DNA of 64,000 bases from Petrolisthes cinctipes (GCA_033782935.1 JAWQEG010000261.1:62001-126000), one strand, 5' to 3'. Shown: positions 22,291 to 34,419, counted from the first letter of the stretch. Notes: a model not told the origin generated them from the sequence alone. Made by a program: numbers and translations.

Positions 22291-24319
22291 GACATCCGTC
22301 AATGACGTCACGAGTAGGGCTATGGAGGAGATAAGCTCCGTCCCGTGCTACGGAGCCGTTTGTTTACAAGTACAGCTCCGGACAGATCAAGGGTCCACAC
22401 TTCTTCCACCAGCGACTTAGTTTGGGCCTCGTTGGATCTGGCAACAGTTGCTGTTGGAGGGAGGGGGGATGTTAGTGAGAGAGGAGGAGAGAAATGTGGG
22501 CGGGGCTATATAGGAGGTGATGTGGGAGGGTAAAGAATCATCAGGTAGAGAAGACGTGTGTCAGGGGGAATGAATGAAGCATACACTGTGAACGGTATCG
22601 AATCACCAATAATTTAAAGCAGGGTTCTTCAAACTTTTTCTGTCATGACCCAGTTTTCACTATGACATCATTCTCGCGACCCATACAGAAAGATCTTTTA
22701 CAAATGACCAGAATTATCAACCTAAGAAAATACAAGGCCAGAAACTGAAACGCAATAATTATGATTAAAAGGCATTCTAACTAGAATTATAAACACTGCC
22801 TCACCTAGCCCTCCCTCTCTCTCTCTCATTCTCTCTCAAGAAGGCTAATATTTTGTGCAATAATTTAGTTTTATTGATAATTAAATATATGAATATTCGA
22901 TTATAAAAATATGTTAGGTGGATTCATGTATGAACTTCATATTTATTTTATTGTCACGAATATTATTATGCTATTTTATTCAAGTATTTATTTTTGTGAG
23001 CCTACGACCCAGTTTGGAGGAATTCGGGACCCGTAGTTTGAAGAACCCGGGTTTAAAGAAGTACATACTGCATTAACGTAGGTGGATATAGGAGAGAAGA
23101 AATGTGATGATTTGAGGCGAGGGGGAGGGGGAAGAGGGTAAGACAAATGAAGGTGATTAGTTGAAAAGTAATAACAAACAAATATAATTAGAAAATCTGT
23201 TACATTATATCCTTTAAATAAAGGCACTGTCTTTTGTTCACCATCGTAGTGGGATAGACTACTGAATATATATTATCCTTTGGATATTAGACAGCTATCC
23301 CTGTATTCCTTTTATCCCTCGTGCTTGTCCCGTCGGGGGGGGGGGGGGGGGCTAGGTGATGCAGTGTTTATAATTCTGGTTAGAATGCCTTTTAATCATG
23401 AATATTACGTTTCAGTTTCTGCCCGTGTATTATCTTTGGTTGATAATTCTGGTCATTTGTAGAAGATCTTTCTGTATGGGTCGCGAAAATGATGTCATAG
23501 TAAAAGCTGGGTCACGACTGAAAAAGTTTGAAGAACCATGCATTAAACTATTGGTGATTCGATACCGTTCACAGTCTATGTTTCATTCATTCCTCCTGAC
23601 ACACGTCTTCTCTACCTGATCATTCGTTACCCTCCCACATTACCTCCTATATAGCCCCGCCCACATTTCTCTCCTCCTCTCCCACTAACATTCCCCCTCC
23701 TTCCACCTGCAACTGTTGCCAGATCCGACGAGGCCCAAACCAAGTCGCTGATGGATGGGGTTTGGACCCTTGATCTGTCCGGAGCTGTACAACAACAAGA
23801 TGGACGCCAAGCAACTCAGAACATTATTATTCACGCCATACATGTACTTTGGCATAAAACGTATTATCATACCTGATAACTATAGTTGTTGTTGATATAG
23901 CAGGGAAATGGTGTAAAGCACTGTCTGCTCCAATTCTCACATTGTTTTGTTTACAACTGGGCCGATGCGGTGGTGCCGTGCTTGCAGTACCCATGAACAA
24001 TATTTTTATCCTCACATAAATTGACGTGCATTTAACCAATACAAGTTAATAATTAAAATATTTGAATACATTTACACCTTTATTTGTGCACAAATACTTC
24101 AATTTCATATTTTCATGATATGATGAAAAGTCAACAACATTATTCACGGACAACACTGCCGCCGTGCTTCCGTAAAAGATGACTTGAGTTCATCTTTGCT
24201 GGATCCGTTCCATGTCTTGCCCGGGATGATAGAAGAGCCCCGGTTCACATATACATGGCCGTACGTGACGTCACTGACGGATCTCGGATCCGTACATACG
24301 GGCTAATGTGAAACAGGCA
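22270..24319. mobile_element. Harbinger-like nonautonomous element, TTA target duplication
   Basis: The ends are TGCCCGGTTCACATTAG and the complement of TGCCTGTTTCACATTAG, with further inverted similarity over CCGTCAaTGACGTCAC. The flanks are TTA at 22267-22269 and TTA at 24320-24322, the 3-bp duplication used by PIF/Harbinger elements. Inside is an inverted pair (22370-22620 against 23550-23800) around a hAT-type insertion. No transposase frame was recognised. It lies in the left-arm-only block. Confidence 0.7.
22620..23051. mobile_element. hAT-type nonautonomous element nested in the Harbinger-like element
   Basis: The termini CAGGGTTCTTCAAAC and GTTTGAAGAACCCGGG are flanked by ATTTAAAG and GTTTAAAG (7 of 8). 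It is an inverted homolog of 4633-5072. Confidence 0.75.
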
Positions 24320-24322
24320 TTA

Positions 24323-24900
24323 ATCTTAATCACCCATAAACCAGTAGAAGGCTTGTTTTGCCTGCCTTCTTTAGTTTTATCCTCCTTTGTTTAAGCATCG
24401 AAGGAGATATCTGGGGAGAAGCTTAGTGCTCTTGTTGGGTCGTAGTTCATCTGCTGCCGATATTGGTTGTCACTAATTCTGGAATATAGTGTTAAACACT
24501 ATTAAGCCATTTAATTTGGAAGACAGTTGAGCGACTTTCACAAGTTAAATAGAATTAAAATACAACCTTGGTAACTAACTCCATTAGATTTACTAGCACA
24601 TTAAGCCTAGCCCACTCATAAGTTATATACTTTTGTAGACGACTTTTACCCGACAATTATTGATAGAATAAAAACATTGTGTAAATATAAAAATAATGGA
24701 GTATCAGCATGACAGCAAGGTGGGGCTCCGCTTCTCAGCTTGGCTAGCCTACTCTAGTTTGCAGATGTCAGATTGGAAAATGTTCTCTAACATGTAAACG
24801 ATCACTTAAACAACCTTACTTATAGAGTATTTTCTGTTTGGAATTGCATAACCTTGCATTTCTCACAATTTCCGGATATATATATATATATAATTATAAT
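24323..24900. other. No gene recognised
   Basis: No coding or repeat structure was recognised until the pyrimidine-rich repeat starts at about 24905. Confidence 0.4.
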
Positions 24901-24904
24901 CCCG

Positions 24905-25925
24905 CGTGCTCCACTACTACCACTCCTCACTATCCACACTTCACACGTCTCACTACCCACTCACTACACATCACTATTATCCCCACATCTCTCATCTCAT
25001 TGTCCACTACATATCACTATTACGGTCCTCAATTCACACATCTTTACTACACATCACTGTTACCCTCACTTCATATATCTTTACTAACCCACTTGTACTG
25101 TACCATCATTGACATCTTTACTACTCCCCACCTACCACCATAACACCTAGTTAACACATTACCATCAGCCCCCATTATACATCTTTACTAGCCCCTACAC
25201 CATCACACCAACATCTCAACACTTTTACTACCCACTACACTTCACCATTACTCCCACTTCATACATCTTCACTACCCACTACACTTCACCATTACTCCCA
25301 CTTCATACATCTTCACTACCCACTACACTTCACCATTACTCTCACTTCATACATCTTCACTACCCACTACACTTCAATATTACTCCCACTTCATACATCT
25401 TCACTACCCACTACACTTCACCATTACCCCCACTTCATACATCTTCACTACCCACTACACTTCACCATTACTCCCACTTCATACATCTTCACTACCCACT
25501 ACACTTCACCATTACTCCCACTTCATACATCTTCACTACCCACTACACTTCACCATTACTCTCACTTCATACATCTTCACTACCCACTACACTTCACCAT
25601 TACTCTCACTTCATACATCTTCACTACCCACTACACTTCACCATTACTCCCACTTCATACATCTTCACTACCCACTACACTTCACCATTACTCCCACTTC
25701 ATACATCTTCACTACCCACTACACTTCACCATTACTCCCACTTCATACATCTTCACTACCCACTACACTTCATTACTCCTACTTCATACATCTTCACTAC
25801 CCACTACACTTCACCATTACTCCCACTTCATACATCTTCGCTACCCACTACACATACCATTACCCACAGTTGACACATCCTTACTAGCCCTCACTCCACA
25901 CATCTTCACTACCCACCACAGTTAC
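24905..25925. repeat. 44-bp minisatellite with degenerate flanks
   Basis: The core from about 25205 to 25850 is roughly 14 head-to-tail copies of a 44-bp unit (CCACTACACTTCACCATTAC...CATACATCTTCACTA). The flanks 24905-25205 and 25850-25925 are diverged relatives (CACATCTTTACTACCC...). Copies differ by single changes (CTCCC/CTCTC/CCCCC). Frames through it are open but are repeat artefacts. Confidence 0.95.
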
Positions 25926-25999
25926 CCCCACTTCTCACATTTTATGTATTAATTATTATTATTAGTGGGTAGTGAAGATGTGTCCGAATTATGCCTGGT

Positions 26000-26085
26000 A
26001 GAGCTCCGGACAGACCAAGCGACAACACCCCATCCATCAGCGACTTGTTTGAGCCTCGTCGGATCTGGCAACAGTTGCAGGTGAT
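26000..26085. repeat. Fragment of the Harbinger-interior repeat
   Basis: AGCTCCGGACAGACCAA...GGATCTGGCAACAGTTGCAG matches segments at 5230-5290, 22370-22450, 23710-23790, 29010-29060 and 40000-40070. Confidence 0.7.
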
Positions 26086-26105
26086 TGCCACGTCGGGGGA
26101 GTATT

Positions 26106-26995
26106 GCCTGGAATGATGTTGGCAATACTTTAAGGGTTTTGACGCCCCTTCGGCCCTAGCCACTAGCTTTCAGTTCTTCAATTGTCCCTCCTTTCTTCCT
26201 ATTTCCTTCTTGCTTGCTGTCATCCCTCTCTATCACCTTTTTCTGGTGCTATATGACCTCGCTGTTGCGGCACCTAATATCAATCAATAATCATATCCCT
26301 TGTGCTTGTAGTCCCCCTTATTTATAACCTTCTCCCAAGACCAGCTTTATCTTCTTCTTTTTTTTCGGCTGAAGACGGTTTAATTTTCTAACTTTTTTAA
26401 TAATCATGTTTGTCAACAATTTCATTAATCTATTTACCAGGCTTTTTTCATCTAAATATGCAATTCCTTAAAAACAATCGATGTTAAACTTGAATAGGCG
26501 CCGCTATATGGCGTTTTCAATAAACTTGGTCTAATTTTATGCATAGGCTATATATATTACAGTATCTCTCAAGTAACTGGCAACCTTACACATCCTCCCT
26601 ACTGTCTTATCCCTCTCTCGCCTGCCCTTCCCTCCTTTCTTACTGTTTATCTTTTTTTTCTCATATTTTTAACTTTCTCATTCATTCGAATCACATTGAC
26701 CGTTCTACCTTATCACCTATAGTCTAATTATATGAGGCGAAAAACTGCGGCTGAGATTATGTTGTTAATACTATTTTGGTTCTCAATATATAGAGGTTGA
26801 TTGATTGATTGATATTAGGCGCCGCAACAGCGAGGTCATATAGCGCCAGAAAACGGTGATAGAGAGGTGAGACAGCAAGCTGGAAGGAAATAGAAAGTAA
26901 AGAGGGATAGTTGAAAAACTAAAAGCTAGTGGCTGGGGTCGAAGGGGCGCCCAAACCGTTAAAGTATTGCCCACATCACTAATGCAGGCAATACC
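26106..26995. mobile_element. Second composite unit with inverted SINE-like ends
   Basis: A plus copy (26113-26290) and a minus copy (26793-26995) of the (AATC)n-tailed repeat enclose a core that is the inverse of 3640-4160, including GCGCCGCTATATGGCGTTTT and the pyrimidine-rich block near 26590. Confidence 0.65.
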
Positions 26996-27260
26996 CCCCT
27001 ACGGGGTCAATATGTAGAGAATTTACAAAACAAATGGAGATTTATGGATAAGGATATATAAATTATTTAGAAAAAAAGTGTTGGCAGATACGCATTATTG
27101 ACGGGATTATCCCACCAACAGCATTTCGCCTTCATAAAACTGAAGGACTATCTATAGGTTTCATACATTGCCATTTGCCAGTCTGTTGCTAGTCAGAATG
27201 TTAACTTGTTAAACCCATTTGCAGGATAGAGAAATATATTATATCTTTCTTTTTAAGTTA

Positions 27261-27388
<128 letters not shown>

Positions 27389-28560
27389 TAAATCCACAAG
27401 GAAGGAAAAATAAACACGGAGTCCCAAGCGCTTTCGTGTATTCACATCTTCAGGGGAAATACAGAGTGTAGAAGAATGGTTGCCGAGAGACACCTTATAT
27501 ACCGATACAATTAATAACTAACTGGCAACCTGAAGGTGTTGCCACTACGAGTTCAAAGCAATACACACCCATATGGTGCATACAAGGTTATACTACCTGA
27601 CCCAACTCTCATCAAACCTGACATGACCTCTAAACCTAAGATTATCCTCAGTCATTAAGGAATAGCTGTTGGACTTATCTTATTAACAATCTCGTCTATG
27701 ATGAAACTATCCAACTTGTACATACCATTGTTTAAGTTCATATTAATATTTTCTGTGTGTTTAATCAAACTTGACTGTATGATGTTTCTATTTACGGATG
27801 AATTACAAGACATGATTGACGAAGCATTATCCCAGTCAATACAATGATTATTGTCTCTCATATGAATAAATAAAGCATTAGATTCTTGTCAGGTCCTAAC
27901 ACTATATTTATGCTGTTTGACCGTGGTTGAAAGGTCTTTTCCAGTTTGTCCTATAAAGAACATATTACATTCTTTACAAGGTACTTTGTAGATACACCCA
28001 CATGAGGAATTGGGTGAATTTTTGATTTTTATTTTCTTGACTGTGTTATCATTGCAGAAGGCAACATTAACATTCCATGTTTTTAGAAGATGAGGGATTT
28101 GGGCAAATTTATCACTGTAGGGTAATATCAGTAAGTTTTTATTGTCACGGGGTAGGGGAGGTTCAACCCTATAAAATGATGTTCTTGCCAATTTTAAGGT
28201 TTTATCCAAAAATGGTTTGGGGTATTTTAATTTTGTTCCAATGTCAGAGATAAATCCAAATTCCTCATCCATGAATTCAGGACTACATACACGTAGAGCA
28301 CGTAAGTACATGGAAGAGAAAACAGACAGTTTGACTTTATCGTGGTGTGCAGAGTAAAAATGAATATATGACAAAACATTGGTTGGTTTCCTGTAAATGC
28401 TAAACTTAAAAGTGTTGCCTACCCTGAGAATCAAGCAATCCAAAAATGGCAATTTTCCATCCTCCTCAATTTCAGTGGTAAAATTAATGGAAGGGGCTAA
28501 GTTGTTAAGCAATGGCAGAAAGTTATCTAGATTTTCAATACACGTGCCCCAAGTGATTTA
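27389..28560 (-). pseudogene. Penelope-like retroelement: RT C-terminus plus GIY-YIG endonuclease
   Basis: The minus-strand frame begins after a (TA)n tract: [20 protein letters not shown], then EDGKLPFLDCLI, IYRKPTNVLSYIHFYSAHH, and the GIY-YIG part GCIYKVPCKECNMFFIGQTG with DLSTTVKQHKYSVRT. A TGA follows where the family has Gly, and the same frame resumes QESNALFIHMRDNNHCIDWD and runs to a stop at 27655. The order RT thumb, then GIY-YIG with a CCH-type linker is diagnostic of Penelope-like elements. The fingers and palm with the YxDD motif are missing (5' truncated). One stop codon in about 290 codons suggests a fairly recent loss. Confidence 0.85.
27421..27460 (-). ncRNA. Hammerhead-ribozyme-like core of the Penelope-like element
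   Basis: The minus strand reads CCTGAAGATGTGAATACACG then AAAGCGCTTGGGAC. This has the CUGANGA and GAAA core boxes joined by a short hairpin (GTG...CAC) and followed by the AAGCGCTT palindrome. Penelope-like elements are known to carry hammerhead motifs of this form in their terminal repeats. Stem II is only about 3 bp here, shorter than I recall for the family, so activity is doubtful. Confidence 0.6.
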
Positions 28561-28562
28561 TT

Positions 28563-28691
<129 letters not shown>

Positions 28692-28864
28692 GTAACTTAA
28701 AAAGAAAGATATAATATATATATAAATTAATTACAATAGCATATTGTATCTCTCTGTCTATCAACCTATCTATGTATATGGCACTTTTTATTAACAACCG
28801 TGATCAAGGCTGTTTAGGGTTAATTTAAATTTGTTTGGCAAAGCAGAGGACACTGCCTGGTATG

Positions 28865-29005
28865 GCAACCTACCATGCAGAAGACCACCACGTTGCACTA
28901 CACACCACAGAAACCGATGCACAGACCTTGATGTCAGCGAGAGGACTATCAGAAGAGTGTTGCACGAAGCTGGGGTACATCACAGGACCCCAGCAAACAA
29001 GGAAG
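28865..29005 (+). pseudogene. Tc1-like transposase DNA-binding fragment
   Basis: The frame reads PPRCTTHHRNRCTDLDVSER then TIRRVLHEAGVHHRTPANKE. The string VSxRTIRRxLHEAGLHxRxPAxK is the second helix-turn-helix region of Tc1/mariner transposases. It ends abruptly in the Harbinger-interior repeat at about 29010. Only the DNA-binding part is present; no DDE domain follows. Confidence 0.6.
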
Positions 29006-29170
29006 CAAGGAGTCGCTGATGGATGGGGTGTTGTCGTTTGGTCTGTTCGGAGCTGTACCTTCCTGCCTGCGTGCCGATACCGACGATGCTTTTAATTTTG
29101 CTGTGCGACGCTTAGTTTTCGAGTGATGCTTGGTTATACGCACATACAGTACATACAAATTTACATACAG

Positions 29171-29352
<182 letters not shown>

Positions 29353-29742
29353 CTACTATTACAGTGTCCTCTTCTTCAATTAAAGGGGCCTTGAAAAATA
29401 GTTTCCTCCAAAATTAAAATTCAATTCGTATATTTAGATAACCTTTTTCATGAAGAAGTTTGAAAGGATGTGGAAGACCATTTCAGCTCAAAATAATGAT
29501 ACCCATAAGAAAATGAAAAATGTGTGTGTTCTGTATATACAACACCAAACAATCAGCCATTATAGAAATGTACAGGTTAGACAGGAATAATAATAATAGA
29601 TATTCGCCTCTCACAAAGAGTAAAAGGTACTCGTTGTATAACAGGAAAAGGACGACGTGGATGTTTAGGTAAGGCTGACGTAGTACATACAACACCTGTG
29701 GACTGCTACAGAAACCTGGTTATCAGGTACACTAGATGTATA

Positions 29743-29773
<31 letters not shown>

Positions 29774-29983
29774 TATGTTAAGGTAAAATGAGCTGCGAAA
29801 GGCAATGAGATTATGTTCAAGAAAATATCATAGTTGTATGGCCTTATTTTGTGTTAACCTAGCTGTATAGTTCCTGATGCATTTGTATTTGCCTACATTG
29901 GGATTTTGCTTCTATCTGTCTATTCTATGCTTATGCCCATAATTTGACAGCTAATTTAGGGATTGCTGTATATATAATTTAAA

Positions 29984-30830
29984 ATGGTGATAAATCTTCA
30001 ACAATTTTATTTTCCACAGGAAAATCCAGCTAGACTTGCAGTGATAGGCCTACAGCTCTTTTCACCAGCAAGGAATAAAGCTCTGGAAAGTGATCATGAT
30101 TATATGGAATATGATCCAGAGGTAAAATATCAAATAGATGAAAAGATTAGGTATTTTTCTTTTCTTGATGTTATTCAATACCTTTCTGAGCACTGAACTT
30201 TGCCACCCCTTGTTGCAAAGAAATTGGGTACAGTACTGATAATGGTACAGTATATATAATGTCCAGGTGATCAACTAAGAACCGTACAATATATTTTACA
30301 GATATCACATGTGAGTGAGAGTGACAGGCAAGAAATAGAATTGGCCACCAGAGGACAAGATAGCACAACAAGATGGAAACAGAAACGAGGGAAGAGGATC
30401 ACATCATCCAACTTTGGACTGATATGTAGAGCAACAGAAAGGAGACACATAGAGACACATATTAAGTACTTTGATAGACTCGGTTGATATTCACACAAAA
30501 GCCATAGCCGATGGAACAAAATATGAAAGGGTTGCTACAAGCAAACTAGAGGAACTATGAAATGCAAAAGTTGAGAAATGTGAATTATTTGTGTCCAGAT
30601 AATATCCCATGCTAGCAGTGTCACCTGATGGGCTTATTTAGGATGATACTATTGTTGAAGTGAAATGTCCTTATGCAGCCAGATATGACCTAGTAACAGG
30701 AACAAGTGTCCCTTATATAATTATATGGCCTACTGGTGGATACTTATTATTGGAATATTAGAGTGTTTATAAGTCTATAGCAACTAATTCTTCAAAACTA
30801 TTCCAGGCAAAAGGCCACCATTATATGTGT
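29984..30830 (+). pseudogene. YqaJ-type (PD-(D/E)XK) nuclease relic
   Basis: Across shifting frames the plus strand reads TTRWKQKRGKRITSSNFGLI, then YERVATSKLEEL, YPMLAVSPDGLI, a stop, and DDTIVEVKCPYAARYDL. RITxSxFGxI, the SPDG(L/I) turn and the (V/I)E(V/I)KCPY strand hold the metal-binding residues of YqaJ/lambda-exonuclease-type domains, which are common in transposon-associated proteins of arthropods. At least three frame breaks or stops lie between the motifs. The upstream 70-codon frame (29984-30196) begins the unit and lacks a known motif. It is a decayed gene or transposon piece. Confidence 0.65.
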
Positions 30831-30834
30831 TATC

Positions 30835-31280
30835 TGGTCCTGTTTTCCTGGCATACTTTGGAAATCAACACTTTACAGGTTTGTTACAACGTTATCAATG
30901 TCTGATATAATATAGTACAGATGTGGAATAATATATAAAACATAACTTGAATATATTATTTGTAAAGGTTGTCACCATTTCGGTGTCTGGTATCACTGCA
31001 CACAGAAAGACACCATAGCACTACAAAGACAAGGGTGGTAGTAGTAGTACACACACACACATGATACGCTGATAGAGACGTGTATAAATAAGGTGTCGTC
31101 ATCTAGTGGGGCAAAAGAGAAGTTACGGTACCAACATCACCACGAAGCTCCACTGTCTCATCTGGTGTGACACCCAATAATCTCGGGGCCTCGCAAGAGT
31201 CATGGGCTTCTGACAGCCTACAGTTCCGAGGTTGAGGTATATATAATTTAAAAAAAAATGAAACTACGATAAACTACAAA
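30835..31280. other. No gene recognised
   Basis: Short CA-rich and AT-rich sequence between the YqaJ relic and an inverted-repeat element. Confidence 0.4.
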
Positions 31281-32676
31281 GGTGAAGTAAAATCCACACT
31301 GGCAGATGGAAAGTTTAATAGCAAAGAGTTGTTGTTGTTGTTGTTGAAGTTCCTCAAGCTGTCTGGCCGAACAGCCCCGAGCTCTTAAGGAAGGCTATGG
31401 CTTGAACCGGGCTTTCCTACAGTGCCCTCAGTGAGTGTATCTTTTGTTGTTGGCGAGTGTCGTTGTGTTCGTTGCAGTCTTCCATAATGTGTTTAATAGA
31501 ATGGGGTGCTGTGTTGCATCCTGGGCAGGTATCTGTGATGGTACCATATAGTTTCTTTTGATATGTCAGAAGAGTCGGATGGTGGTCGCTTCTCAACCTG
31601 GCCAGGTGGACTCTGTCTTCGCGGGGAAGGGAGGATTCTGATGGGTGGATGTCAGGGGGTCGTGCATGTAGCAGTGTGTTGTTTTTAAGTTTTTTGATGG
31701 ATTGGTGGGTGATTTGAGTGTGGATGTGTTTTTGGAGACTGGTTTGGGGTGGGCAGGGTGTAAGAGATGATAGTATTTGTGTATGGTATCGTGTACTGGG
31801 GGTTCTTTTGATGTTTCTTGGCATCTCTGGGTGTTTTGCCATGTAGTGTAGTGGGTGGCGTAGGTTTCTGGAGGCTGCAGCAAGTGTTTGTGTGCCTCTC
31901 ATGTCAAGGTGGTCCTTAATCTTGAGGATTTTGGTTTCGTGGTGTAAGTGGTCTGTAGGTGTGGTAGCTGTGCAGCCTGTGATTGTTCTTAGGGCTCTGT
32001 TTTGTATGCTCTGTAGGGTGTTGAGATGAGTCTCAGTGAGGTTTGAGGCCCAGGCGGGGCTTGCATAATCTATCACTGATCGGATATATTGTTTGTACAC
32101 TGTGGTTGTGGTTTCTTTGGTGTGTCCAAATGTTGTACTGGTGAGTGATCTGAGGGCCTTAAGTCTTTGCATGCATTTGTTTTTGATAGTTGTGATGTGT
32201 TGTTTGAATGTCATAGATGTGTTGTATGTTATGCCAAGTATTTTGTGTGTGTGTGTGTGTGGTATAGGTGTGTTGTTTATGGTGAGGTGCGGTGTGTAGC
32301 GGTGTTCTGCATTCCAGTTGGTGAGAAGGGTGGCTGTTGACTTGGGGGATGCTATTTTAAGTCTGTTTGTGATGAACCAGGCATTGAGTGTGTTGAGGTA
32401 GGGTTGGAGGATGTGAGTGGCTGTGTCTGCATTTCTGTGTGTACATGTGAGTGCTATGTCGTCTGCGTAGGAGGCTACTTGTATTTGTGGTGTCTGGGGT
32501 GTTGGTAGGTTGTGCATGTATAAGTTGAAAAGGCTGGGTGAGAGTACTGAGCCTTGGGGGGACGCCGTTGGGTGAACACTTGTCAAGACACTGACATCAC
32601 TGGAGATGGTGGTAGTGTCCACCTAAACTGTTTGCTATTACACTTTCCGTCTGTCAGTATTAATTTTACTTCACAT
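31281..32676. mobile_element. Inverted-repeat element hosting a non-LTR insertion
   Basis: GTGAAGTAAAATCCACACTG...GGAAAGTTTAATAGCAAA at 31282-31326 is matched inverted by TTTGCTATTACACTTTCC...ATTTTACTTCAC at 32630-32673. Repeats of about 45 bp with these ends look like a small DNA transposon, and the retrotransposon sequence now occupies its interior. Confidence 0.6.
31330..32625 (-). CDS. 5'-truncated non-LTR retrotransposon reverse transcriptase, open frame
   Basis: A 401-codon minus-strand frame (32622-31417) begins within the RT palm: SPQGSVLSPSLFNLYM (domain 4), then SYADDIALT (catalytic YADD), then NRLKIASPKSTATL and HKILGITYNTSMTFKQH (thumb). The C-terminal CPGCNTAPHSIKHIMEDC carries the CCHC-like tail of Jockey/R1-like elements. 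No stop interrupts it, but the fingers, the first catalytic Asp and the endonuclease are missing, so it cannot be autonomous. The 3' end carries an (AAC)n tail (TTG repeats at 31328-31345 on the plus strand). The frame is Thr/His-rich. Confidence 0.8.
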
Positions 32677-32679
32677 TAA

Positions 32680-33010
32680 TGACAATCACACCAGTGTAAT
32701 ATCTCCAGCCCATACTAAAACGGGACATAACAGTTCAATTTAAGCTCTTATTGTAACTCACTCTGCTTGGCCCACCTAAAAAAATCATTACCGAAGATTA
32801 TCGCTGATTGGCTAAAACCAAATTGACATTATTATAGTGTTAATAGTAGCTCATTACGAGTCTTGCACGCGTGATATGGGTTGTATGACCTTATAGTACG
32901 AGAGCAAACCCAAATATCATAGATTACACACTCGTTTCATTATAATTTGGATGACGAGTATACGTCAAATTTTCGGAAACTTAATTAAGTCCATCTTTTT
33001 CCCATTCTCC
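32680..33010. other. No gene recognised
   Basis: No repeats or frames of note before the 21-bp array. Confidence 0.4.
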
Positions 33011-33017
33011 TTGGCCG

Positions 33018-33125
33018 AGAAAATGGGAAGGTATGAAGAGAAAATGGGAAGGTTTAAAGAGAGAATGGGAAGGGTTGGAAAAAGAATAGGAAGGGCTGGA
33101 AGGAGAATGGGAAGGAATGAGAAAT
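33018..33125 (+). repeat. Five 21-bp tandem units (MGRxxxK/R if translated)
   Basis: Units of about 21 bp beginning with ATGGGAAGG follow each other. The plus frame reads MGRYEEK, MGRFKER, MGRVGKR, IGRAGRR, MGRNEK. The surrounding 61-codon frame has no other support, so this is probably a minisatellite rather than a gene. Confidence 0.75.
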
Positions 33126-33189
33126 TACACGGCTGACTTAAAATACCTTTTATATAATACGATAACCCAAACATCACGCAGATAAATTT

Positions 33190-33655
33190 TACCACACAAC
33201 ACACACACACATATACAATCTCCACATACACCACACAATACACACGTACACCTCTCCACATACAACACACACACACACTTTTCCACATACACCACACATC
33301 ACTCACATACACCACACAACACACGCATACACTTTTCCACATACACCTCACAACACTCACATACACCACACAACACACACATACATTTTTCCACATACAC
33401 CACACATCACTCACATACACCACACAACACACGCATACACTTTTCCACATACACCACACATCACTCACATACACTTCTCCACACATCACTCACATACACT
33501 TCTCCACATACACCACACGACACACACATACACCACACACATACACCTCTCCACACACACCACACAACACACACATACACCTCTCCACATACACCACACA
33601 ACACACACATACACCTCTCCACATACACCACACAACACACACATACACTTAAGCC
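33190..33655. repeat. CA-rich minisatellite (CACATACACCACACAACACA)
   Basis: Units of 26-50 bp combine CACATACACCACACAACACA with CTTTTCCACATACACC or CCTCTCCACATACACC. The open frames on the complementary strand (CVVYVSDVWCMWKSVCVC) come only from this repeat. Confidence 0.95.
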
Positions 33656-33904
33656 AATATAACAAACAAACAAACAACGCGTTTATTCGCTAAATTTGCA
33701 TTACTAAATAATAGGAATTGATTGATGAAGAGGTCCTTTTCCCGAAGTAGCAGTAGTTTACGGGAATAGTACAGTGTCGATGGATCTGATCTGGAGAAAA
33801 TGATTCCTCCAATCTATTCCAAAGTAAAACAACACCATTATTTTCATTAACCTGGTGGTCTTGTCTCCTGACATACTTTGGAGGAATCAAGGCACTCCTA
33901 TGTA

Positions 33905-34058
33905 CAGTCACGAGCACTAATAAGTATCCAGGTGTGCTTCGAATACTTGGAGATAGTAAATAAATGCACAATAAGATCTCCATTGGAATTACTTCGTTGG
34001 TGAATTGGATTGTTCAAAGCTTCCACCAAAGCTGTATACTTATTAGTGCTCGTGACTG
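33905..34058. mobile_element. TA-flanked MITE (CAGTCACGAGCAC ends)
   Basis: The inverted termini CAGTCACGAGCACTAATAAG and CTTATTAGTGCTCGTGACTG are 20 bp, perfect, and flanked by TA at 33903-33904 and 34059-34060. It is a mariner-type nonautonomous element. Confidence 0.9.
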
Positions 34059-34205
34059 TACAGTTCCAGAAGCATACTATCCCCTTAGTTAGGTCCTTTA
34101 TCTCTCAATTTGTATTATTTTGCAATAGGAATTAACTCAAGCAACAAAGAGCCTTTTCCTGAAAGAACTAGTTTATTAATACTACCCAAAATACATGAAG
34201 ACGAG

Positions 34206-34208
34206 GAA

Positions 34209-34284
<76 letters not shown>

Positions 34285-34286
34285 TT
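34206..34286. repeat. (ATA)n microsatellite
   Basis: About 26 perfect trinucleotide units. Confidence 0.97.
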
Positions 34287-34419
34287 AAGAAGAAAAATTG
34301 TAAACTGTGTGTAAATTATTAAAAATTTATAATATAAAAAAATTATTGTGAAAGATAAAATATTTGTTATTTAGAATTAAAGATTTGAGAGATGCACATT
34401 CTTGACGGCATTATCCCTG

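Noticed and set aside
25205..25850. CRISPR-like array
   Set aside because: The repeats are head to tail without unique spacers, and the DNA is eukaryotic. It is a minisatellite.
32965..33677. Cys/Val-rich frames (CVVYVSDVWCMWKS) as a cysteine-rich secreted peptide
   Set aside because: They are the complement of the CACATACACC minisatellite.
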